Notes under the pieces: model-generated
The model's input: the letters and a program-made list of their open reading frames with translations, nothing else
What the model was told of the DNA's origin: nothing
Database searches by the model: none
Program-made: the position numbers and the translations under genes
Shown here: positions 38,901 to 45,300 of the stretch, one piece after another
Numbering within the stretch: the stretch's first letter is position 1
How the letters are laid out: each line of letters begins with the position of its first letter
Source of the DNA: Pseudomonas fragi
Lineage (GTDB): Bacteria; Pseudomonadota; Gammaproteobacteria; Pseudomonadales; Pseudomonadaceae
DNA length: 64,000 bases
Reading direction: 5' to 3'
NCBI RefSeq assembly: GCF_002269505.1
Contig: NZ_NQKQ01000014.1
Span: 1-64,000, forward strand

Positions 38901-39423
38901 CGATATCCGAGTAGTTATCCGATGAGCCGCTGCGGACCCATTTATCGACTGCCAGCGCCCCTTCGGGCGCCAGGGCGCTGACCTGGCCATTGACCAGCAG
39001 TGAAAACGCTTCATTGCCTTCAAAGTTGAGCAACGCCGCTTGCAGAAGACTTTGATGCTGCACGGGCTGGTCGCGACGCAGGTAAAACAGGCGATTTTTA
39101 TCAACGTCGATATCAACGCCTGCCGCACTGTGGCTGCGCAAGGCATCCTTGAGCCTGGGCTCGGCAAATTGCGTGATGCCTTGTAAATGCTTGAGGGTTC
39201 GGGCCAGTGTCAGGTTGGCACGACGACTGCGCATCTGGCTGGCAGCCAGTGCCTCGCGCAACCAGGGTGCAACCCTGTCTTGCTCTGCATCAGGGCGCCC
39301 CAATAACCCCTGCTTGAGGCGCAAGACATCAGTGGTGAGACTGTGTCTGATCCAGGTGGGCAGTTTTGCCTTGATAAATGCTGCATGCGGCCCAAGGCCT
39401 GCCGATACGCGCCATGTGCTCAT
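32992..39423 (-). CDS. Giant DUF6543-LRR-NEL protein (putative E3 ubiquitin ligase effector), 2143 aa
   Basis: The ATG at 39423 is chosen because AGGAGAGG lies 4 bases upstream. A longer frame to 39549 lacks such a site. About 1000 N-terminal residues are of the DUF6543 ('dermonecrotic toxin'-like) type, with a hydrophobic segment at about 480-517 (VNIAAFFIPGLGEVMMAVMA). Three blocks of leucine-rich repeats follow, at about 1000-1155, 1300-1480 and 1650-1790 (SLNLRRNGLTSLPGELA and LRLNNNALTTLPGAVGSL types). The C-terminal 260 residues match NEL-type E3 ligases, with the catalytic C-x-D motif in FTCGDG (Cys1948) and a final Glu/Arg-rich helical region. NEL enzymes (IpaH/SspH family) ubiquitinate host proteins, with the LRR choosing targets and holding the ligase inactive. 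No secretion signal or apparatus is visible here. It lies between metH and cysI and is a paralogue of 42340-47436. Confidence 0.85.
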   Translation of the reverse strand: MSTWRVSAGLGPHAAFIKAKLPTWIRHSLTTDVLRLKQGLLGRPDAEQDRVAPWLREALAASQMRSRRANLTLARTLKHLQGITQFAEPRLKDALRSHSAAGVDIDVDKNRLFYLRRDQPVQHQSLLQAALLNFEGNEAFSLLVNGQVSALAPEGALAVDKWVRSGSSDNYSDIAEALVHGSGEGVKEIDQGLENLKPVPGFAYREKLDMTPEVFSRISRALDLGQQYQDHLYAVFEAPERAPVVRDQMIRAQQELLGVHLHSALMQKDISLQAYAMMRAVLERAPVPSMAGKPVVFSQLQLYGFTLGEVLLIGPYRSTLPVTEWAKTGLGFDLPVMHKPDMEPLLVYIPGAPQAVLKEYQSLEAFQYELGLNLRTGQYQQLFASLVPQGDAPTFLAHLNDQLYTTRPDSTTGQMPVFVDEVDLRLAQRYLEIRPADLFGELYRLHLERLKANARLLAVPTADADRKLLQQRLDYYLGLGMDVVNIAAFFIPGLGEVMMAVMALQIGMEVYHGIESWGVGDLEGAWAHCESVAINLAVAGVMAGAGHRISRISADRLPRWADQLIPITLRNGQTRLWKPDMTPYQCDRALIAPLAPNALGQYEVQGRLYIQVDQQVYEQALGTGQSTWTVKHPTDNAAYQPELKHNHAGAWRLSHEQPLQWTRPSLLRRLGHVTEGFDDATLGRICDISGVTDDALRKTHMDGWPPPALLLDTLELYWVERKRIDLKPSRNRHAEDLVRIELQARFRRLTEFGQRADPHVEQLQRRFPGLSVRMGREVLARAGKSDLAKLRTTGWISAALDNLARVAAQQSRLNLALAGLDLPGLASADSERLAEHCLHLPDVSQSHDRRRAVGRYARSHRNEMIRALKMRTPRSRPYLQLLNGHIGYGLSGRSTASDVDPLLLGRMRDIYPNMSDEAASRYLLERRSGGETAQHLFHFLANQQRELEGLRTTLEVWMRAGNDWERQPVADRVIACWRAGLQRTSQTPVLLDFGSVSDFPALDADFSHVGALKLDADLMMSEPGGGFVKRFPRVQRLEVSDISQENMALADALDQLAGITQLSLEAEYPGFTPAFINRLNGLTQIEHLSLSGTVQALDVSAWPRLRVLRVSGNLQQWPRGVFVLEHLQTLDLFATAIKTLPDELFNQHRQLWRGLRLDWSNMDPPLVIRAFEYLRDEPAHLKDLQQWSLQYCRGCLRRFTLQDVQVVERVLEQARLREQDFTGLFRQINALHEEYRALMQALDTWTEQTPLTTEMFFRRHTADKIQLSWRLGVAARLGAEGPATGPLWRDASAVVLDLSGGLVSDLPLLPARALAHVEHLNLSNLTVPLDELGRFLGSFTHVQSLNLRRNGLTSLPGELANFKGLKVLDLGSNELSVTPSIQGCLNQLQGLRELNLERNRVTSLDVRSLSGLEVLVLKNTAIREWPDGVLELRLLHELDLSRSAVTSVPQAALYGHDQLMQGTRLGGCRLTRASCADLLAYASRLGRDSVGDISVQLLEAGKTGGTPEYYPQSVADSPELLLPRLPEIVPGAMQMTAAAFVQRLNPDLMLSEAIACIDGLQSRGMGAIEVQARLVEWAREHDDLTISLNRWIDIPGYRENGRWVSAVDRRRAAERIMQCWRQTLSPARERGGNTLDFSDLCLGDMPALPVQMAHVTALSLNGVRLTAEGADVFIADFPALNTLRLNNNALTTLPGAVGSLERLTRLEARFNSFDDSDRLHQQLQPLARLEWLDLSHNRLESFDLSGLSRLQALDLRGNHLARWPAQVLNTPTLRTLNLSGNQIEDIPSQLFTGDNDVLMAGTDLTDNLLTSSGYRSLRDYLEFSGNGLGYSREDIDLALQDSNGSDSTFGGEDEDLGQVFGEPATQQKARWFEGVAPDSPKHGVWAGLQAREGSESLFYLLSELKHTRDFREDRADLTNRVWEVLLAAESDGQLCSDIFASARSQFTCGDGRILLFSNIEVKVYEFNVLKSAVAGEEGPALVRLSRGLFRLGQVEEIAQAAINRRPELDPAEIRMAYRVDLAGRLELPRQPRDMLYRSEAKVTAQELDDAYDAVLAAERTPAFMGQLLMQDYWLSYLRRQYSEDFQVLEQRFEDEHRALEDRHTDMGNGYLQELEALDERNRNEARQLRERLTTEELAGVASL

Positions 39424-39576
39424 TGAGCCTCTCCTGATAGCTCCCTTTGGAAGCTGCAGTACAACGAAAGGCTCGGTGCCTATGGCGGTATATATATGCC
39501 GCACGGAGTTCAAAAAAGCCCCGTGTTGGCTATCCTTTGACTTGAGCAATCCCGCCTACCGGCACTGGAGAGCATC

Positions 39577-39792
39577 ATGGACGATCCGAATAACAAGCCA
39601 CCGACTTTCTGGCAAGTGCTGCACAGCGTGATGGCCGCTGCTTTCGGGGTACAAAGCGCAAAAAACCGCGCCAGGGATTTTACCCACGGCAAGCCTGGCC
39701 AATTCTTGCTGGTTGGCTTGCTGTTTACAGTGGGTTTCGCCCTGACCCTGTTCGCAATCGTCAAACTGGTGGTGTATCTGGCCGGGGTTTAG
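39577..39792 (+). CDS. DUF2970 small membrane protein
   Basis: The 71-aa protein has one C-terminal transmembrane helix (FLLVGLLFTVGFALTLFAIVK) and an N-terminal amphipathic part with SVMAAAFGVQSAKNRARDF, the signature of the DUF2970 family. Function is unknown. It is divergent from the giant NEL gene and converges, 2 bases apart, with a 37-aa membrane peptide on the other strand. Confidence 0.85.
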   Translation: MDDPNNKPPTFWQVLHSVMAAAFGVQSAKNRARDFTHGKPGQFLLVGLLFTVGFALTLFAIVKLVVYLAGV

Positions 39793-39794
39793 GG

Positions 39795-39908
39795 TTACTG
39801 GTGGCTGACCCAGAACACGGCAGTTGCAACCACCAGAATGATCAGAAAGAAAATGGCCCATGCATCGACCTTGCTGTCGCTTTTACGCACTTTTACTGGA
39901 GTACTCAT
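39795..39908 (-). CDS. 37-aa single-span membrane peptide
   Basis: ATG at 39908, TAA at 39797-39795. The product starts MSTPVKVRKSDSKVDAWAIF, continues with a transmembrane helix (FFLIILVVATAVFWV) and ends SHQ. AAGGCG lies 6 bases upstream of the ATG. A charged N-terminus plus one helix plus a short tail is the usual make-up of real bacterial small membrane proteins. The neighbouring DUF2970 gene ends 2 bases away. I infer a real gene. Function is unknown. Confidence 0.65.
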   Translation of the reverse strand: MSTPVKVRKSDSKVDAWAIFFLIILVVATAVFWVSHQ

Positions 39909-40149
39909 CGCATCGCCTTTTTTCGGTTTTATGGGTGATTGCTTGAAGTCCTTAATCCAGTTAAGTCCAGCTATGCCCTTCTCACAAGTAAGGGATTGAG
40001 AATCAAACGCTTATAGTCGTTTTGGTTCTTTGCATATGCTTAAACATCACTTTTGCGCATAACTACAAACTGGTATCGTGCCCCGCTCCTTGGGGAGTGC
40101 GCGGCCGTGCGCGCAGATAAGCTGTTAGCAGCCTGAGAACAGGACCTAT

Positions 40150-41808
40150 ATGTACGTATATGACGAGTACGATCAGCAGATCATCGAGGACCGCGTCAAG
40201 CAGTTCCGGGATCAGACCCGACGCTATCTGGCAGGTGAGCTGAGCGAAGAAGAGTTCCGCCCCCTGCGCCTGCAAAATGGCCTTTATGTTCAACGCTTTG
40301 CCCCAATGCTGCGGGTCGCCGTGCCTTATGGCCAACTGACCTCACGTCAGGCGCGAATGATGGCCAAAATCGCTCGCGACTATGACAAGGGCTATGCCCA
40401 CATCAGTACCCGCCAGAACGTGCAATTCAACTGGCCTGCGCTGGAAGACATCCCGGACATCCTGGAAGAACTGGCCACCGTGCAGATGCACGCCATTCAG
40501 ACCAGCGGTAACTGCCTGCGCAACGTCACCACCGACCAGTTCGCCGGTGTTGCTGCCGATGAACTGATCGATTCGCGCCCTTGGTGCGAAATCGTGCGTC
40601 AGTGGACGACTTTCCACCCGGAATTCGCCTACCTGCCGCGCAAATTCAAGATCGCGATCAACGGCTCGACGTCCGACCGTGCTGCCATCGAAGTGCATGA
40701 CATTGGCCTGGAGCCGGTGCTCAACGAAGCAGGCGAAGTGGGCTTCCGTGTACTGGTGGGTGGCGGCCTGGGCCGTACCCCGGTAATCGGAGCCTTCATC
40801 AACGAGTTCCTGCCGTGGCAAGACCTGTTGAGCTACCTCGAAGCCATCCTGCGGGTTTACAACCGCTATGGCCGTCGTGACAACAAGTACAAGGCGCGGA
40901 TCAAGATTCTGGTCAAGGCGCTGACGCCTGAAGTGTTTGCCGAGCGTGTCGAAGCCGAAATGGTTCACCTGCGCGGCGGTTCGAACACCCTGACCGAATC
41001 CGAAGTGCAGCGTATCGCCAAGCATTTCGTCGACCCGGACTACAAAGCCCTGCCCGACTTCGGCGCCGAACTGGCCGAACTCGACAAGCAGCACCCGGGC
41101 TTCGCCCGCTGGCGTGTGCGTAACACCCTGGCCCACAAAAAGCCGGGCTATGTCGCCGTTACCCTGTCGCTTAAACCTACGGGTGTAGCGCCGGGCGATG
41201 TGACCGACAAGCAGTGGGACGCCATTGCTGACATGGCCGACCGCTACAGCTTTGGCCAACTGCGCACTTCCCATGAACAGAACATCATTCTGGCCGATGT
41301 TGAAGAGAGCCAGCTGTTCACCATGTGGGGCGAGTTGCGCGAAAACGGTTTTGCCACGCCGAACATTGGCTTGCTGACCGACATGATCTGCTGCCCTGGC
41401 GGTGATTTCTGCTCGCTGGCCAACGCCAAGTCGATCCCGATTGCCGAATCGATCCAGCGCCGCTTTGAAAACCTGGACTACCTGTTCGACATTGGCGAAC
41501 TGGACCTGAACATTTCCGGTTGCATGAATGCCTGTGGTCACCACCACGTCGGGCATATCGGTATTCTGGGTGTAGATAAAAAAGGCGCCGAGTTCTATCA
41601 GGTTTCGTTGGGTGGCAGTGCCAGCCGTGACGCCAGCCTGGGCAAAATTCTCGGCCCTTCGTTCGCCCAGGACGCCATGCCGGATGTGATTGAAAAACTG
41701 ATCGACGTGTATGTTGAAAAACGTACTGAAGACGAGCGTTTCATCGATACCTACCAGCGTATCGGCATCGACCCTTTCAAGGAGCGCGTCTATGCAGCGA
41801 ATAATTAA
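40150..41808 (+). CDS. cysI: Sulfite reductase hemoprotein subunit (nitrite/sulfite reductase family)
   Basis: This 552-aa protein has two ferredoxin-like domains and the siroheme/4Fe-4S cysteines CCPGGDFC (about 414) and SGCMNACGHH (about 458). ISTRQNVQFNW, near residue 87, is also typical. It reduces sulfite to sulfide with six electrons for cysteine synthesis. Pseudomonad CysI of this length is usually followed by a DUF934 gene, as here, which overlaps its 3' end by 17 bases. The 241 bases upstream hold AT-rich stretches suitable for CysB control, but I could not define a site. Confidence 0.93.
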   Translation: MYVYDEYDQQIIEDRVKQFRDQTRRYLAGELSEEEFRPLRLQNGLYVQRFAPMLRVAVPYGQLTSRQARMMAKIARDYDKGYAHISTRQNVQFNWPALEDIPDILEELATVQMHAIQTSGNCLRNVTTDQFAGVAADELIDSRPWCEIVRQWTTFHPEFAYLPRKFKIAINGSTSDRAAIEVHDIGLEPVLNEAGEVGFRVLVGGGLGRTPVIGAFINEFLPWQDLLSYLEAILRVYNRYGRRDNKYKARIKILVKALTPEVFAERVEAEMVHLRGGSNTLTESEVQRIAKHFVDPDYKALPDFGAELAELDKQHPGFARWRVRNTLAHKKPGYVAVTLSLKPTGVAPGDVTDKQWDAIADMADRYSFGQLRTSHEQNIILADVEESQLFTMWGELRENGFATPNIGLLTDMICCPGGDFCSLANAKSIPIAESIQRRFENLDYLFDIGELDLNISGCMNACGHHHVGHIGILGVDKKGAEFYQVSLGGSASRDASLGKILGPSFAQDAMPDVIEKLIDVYVEKRTEDERFIDTYQRIGIDPFKERVYAANN

Positions 41809-42286
41809 GAACAACCAGGTCATTGATGAAACCTGGCACTTGCTGCCCAAGGAAACCAGCTTTGACGAAATCTCCAACTGTGACGACTTGATCGTACCGT
41901 TGGTAATGTGGCGCGAGCACGGTCACGCACTCAAGGCCCGCGATGGCGGTCTGGGCGTGTGGCTGGACAGCGACGAAGAAGCTGAAGAGCTGGGCGAGGA
42001 CGTGGCTAATTTTCAGGTCATTGCCCTGAACTTCCCCGCCTTCACCGACGGTCGCAGCTACTCCAATGCCCGCTTGCTGCGTGACCGCTACGGTTACAAA
42101 GGCGAACTGCGCGCCATTGGCGATGTGCTGCGCGATCAGTTGTTCTATCTGCACCGCTGCGGCTTTGACGCATTTGCCATCCGTGCCGACAAAGACCCGT
42201 ATGAAGCGCTGGAAGGTCTCAAGGACTTCTCGGTGACCTACCAGTCTTCAACCGATGAGCCGATGCCGCTGTTCCGACGTCGCTGA
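41792..42286 (+). CDS. DUF934 protein, partner of sulfite reductase
   Basis: The 164-aa ATG at 41792 lies inside the end of cysI, with AAGGAGCG upstream. The product shows the family motif NFPAFTDGRSYSNARLLRDRYGYKGELRAIGDVLRDQ and the ending RRR. DUF934 proteins are almost always encoded next to CysI-type sulfite reductases and are thought to help deliver electrons or assemble the enzyme. Their biochemical role is not settled. The overlap implies coupled translation. Confidence 0.9.
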   Translation: MQRIIKNNQVIDETWHLLPKETSFDEISNCDDLIVPLVMWREHGHALKARDGGLGVWLDSDEEAEELGEDVANFQVIALNFPAFTDGRSYSNARLLRDRYGYKGELRAIGDVLRDQLFYLHRCGFDAFAIRADKDPYEALEGLKDFSVTYQSSTDEPMPLFRRR

Positions 42287-42292
42287 CAAGGG

Positions 42293-42328
42293 GGTTGGCC
42301 CCGGTTCTGCCGGGGCCAACCGTCTCGT
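42293..42328. terminator. Strong GC hairpin between DUF934 gene and the second NEL gene
   Basis: GGTTGGCCCCGG pairs perfectly with CCGGGGCCAACC (12 bp, 42293-42304 and 42310-42321). There is little T-run on either side, so termination efficiency is uncertain. It separates two converging genes. Confidence 0.6.
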
Positions 42329-42339
42329 TCCACCCAGGC

Positions 42340-45300
42340 TCAAGGTTGTGCTTGCTGGAATGGATGTTTTTCTATTTCTTCTTTGGTCAGCTGGCTGATC
42401 AGATCTTGCCTGGCCTGAAGGCGACTTTCTCCCACTTCCCGTGTTTTCGATACATAATCCTGGCTCGATAGTTTCTCCCGCGCCAGATACAGCACCTGCA
42501 TGCGCTCATGCAACGGTGAATCCACCGCCTTGAAATGCTCCGGGTATTTCTTCTCCAGAAACCCCTCCCAGAACCCCTGCTGCTCAATATAGGCAGTCCT
42601 TGCCGCCTGCGTATCCCAGCTCATGACATGCTGTTTGGCGGTCTCAAGTTGCTCGGAAGTGACATTGGCCATTCGTTCGAAAATCATGCTCTTGGGCCTC
42701 GCCGGCAAACCAAGCTCATCAGCCAGCCGGACCTGGTAAAACATCTGCACTTCCAGAGGCTCGACCCGGTCAATACGTGCCTGCAAATCAGCAGGGCTGA
42801 GCCTCTGTGCCAGCCGTAACGCTTGCGGTGTGCCCAAACGATACGCCACACCCTGCTGCTGCTCAGGTGCCATGTTCACCAGGGGTTCGGGTGCAAAGTC
42901 CGGGCGCACATCATCTATCAGAGCCTGCAATTGCTGCACGAAACCTGACTGCTCGGCATGCACCGCAGCAATTCGTGCATCAATAATTCCCTGCACATGT
43001 TTGTCCAGCAACTCAATGCGAAACAGACCATGACCCAGGCGAAGCAACTCCACTTCAGGATGAGCCGAACTCTTGGCAATAAAAATCCGGTGGCGCAGTT
43101 CCAGATCCGCAAAAATCATCGGAATGCCATCGGCGCAAGTATTCGGATTCGCCGACACCTCAAACAACTGCTCGCGCAACTCCCTGTAGTCATGCATGGC
43201 ATTGAGTACCTGCCAGACACGCTGCCTTAAGCTCTCACGCCCGTGCAAGAACTGGGCGGAAGCGCCGAGGTCTTCCAGCACGCGAAAGAAATCATCAGAC
43301 CGCAGACTGCCGCGCAGATCGCTCCACAAGCTGGTCTCTTCAAAGGTTGGCCGGGGCGCCCAATTAAAAAGCCCGCGTGCCTGCACAACATGCTGACGTC
43401 TTGGCTCAATGCCGAAATTGATACCGTGCTCACGCCGGTAGTTGCCCAGGCGGCGCAAAGAGTCGGCACTCAAGGGGTTGTCATGCAAATGGGTAACGCG
43501 GTTGATCGCTGTTCTGTCGGGGGCAAAGACTTCCACAGGGATACGGCTGATCGCGTTGTTACGCAGATCAAGGGTCTGTAAATGGCTAAGTGCCTCCACC
43601 CCCTCAGGCCATGTCAACAGACCGGTGTAGCGCAAACTCAGGTGTTCAAGGTCCGCCATGCGACGCACCGAGATACGGCGTCCCAGGGTATTGCCGGTCA
43701 GATTCAGGGACTTGAGCCTGGTCAAAGCCGACAGCACCGAAGCAGTCCGACCATTCAACACAATTTGATTGCCCTGCAGGTTCAGGTCCAGCAGTTCATG
43801 CATGCTGGCAATCTCGGCAGGTAACTCGCTCAGTTGATTGTTTGTCAGGGACAAGGCGCGCAAGTTGGAAAACTTTTCCAGAAACGTGCCGGGAAATTTT
43901 CCGTTGGGAGAATTGCTTAAGCGCAATGCACTGACATGTGGAAAATCGGTCGATAACTGCGGCAGGCAATCCACCGGCCAACTTTTGAGATCAAGCACAT
44001 AACCGCTGTGCTCGGCGAAATGTACCGTATCTGTCTGTCGGCGCCATGCATGGAGCAAGGCCTGACTGATGGCGCGCTTGTCCCGCAGCGAAACCTGCAC
44101 CCGTGGGCCATTGCGTGGCTGGCTCCAGATCGGCGACTCTACCCACTGGTCGAGGTCATTGCGCAAAGCAGAAAGATCGGCTTTGAGTTTGACCAGAGCC
44201 CGGGTTGTCATCGCTGGCGAGAGGTCCAGACGGTAGAGGAACTGGTTGGCCTGCTCATCGCTCATCAATGGATAAATCTGCGCGACCAGGTCCCTGTGCA
44301 CCGTTGGCCGCGCCTCATTGCCGGCAAGGACTGCACGGCCGCTCAGCGTATAACCCACCCGGCCAGCAGCCAGACGCATGGGTGACCTGAACCAGGGTTT
44401 GATTCGGTGCATGCCCAGCGCACTGGCGCCTTGCGCTCTGTTGTTTGCCGCAAAATCTGCAACCTTTTGGCTTAAAACCACGGCCGGATCGGTAACGGGC
44501 AGCCCCAGTGACATGCGCGCAGATGGCGACAGCGCGTTGGCCACGCACTTGATAAGGTCAGGGCTGCTGTAAAGGTTCTCGGCCGTGGCGCTATAAAACT
44601 GGTACTCGCCAGCAGTTTTAAAAAACTCCTGACTGTACCTCGCGTTAGGGTTACCGACAGTGCTCAGCACTTGACCTGTGGTTCTGTCGCGCAGCACCAG
44701 ACGCTGATTTGCCGGCCAGTCTGGTAGCAAGACCAGCGCATGCCATGCAAGCGTATTGCTATCAGCATTGCTCAAGGTCTCGAAGTAAAGCCCTTCAAGC
44801 GCCCGGTTCAAGCGCAACACCTGCGCATAGCTGCGCGCCTCTTCCAGGATATGCAGCGGCAGGCGTCCCGTGCTGTCCAGCGTCGCCTCCTCGACCGGAG
44901 TCAAATGCTCCAGCAACTCGGCCATTACCCCTGCCGGCAAACTCGGGAACTGTTTTTGCAAGTAGCTCATCTGTACCGTGAGCACTTCACCTTGCTGGTA
45001 GAGGCGCGAAAACAATTGTGATCTCGTGTCCCTGGCAAAACTACCCAGCTTGCGGGACAGAACCTGTACCTGCTGCTCAAGGCCATCGACCGGCTGCCCC
45101 AACAACCCCTCGATTTGTTCGGCTGACAAACACTCAAGCGTAGTTTTAAGCAAATCGCCATTCTTGATCTGGGCTTCGACAATTTGCAGGCGCGGATGCA
45201 CAGCCTCCAGTGATGGCCCGTACTCCGACACCGTCGCACCGTGCATGTCCACTATTCGCAACACCCGGTCCGCCGGCCAGCCATCGAGACGGGTCAACAA

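Noticed and set aside
40342..41877. Long open frame opposite cysI
   Set aside because: Shadow frame. The CysI cysteine motifs on the plus strand are decisive.
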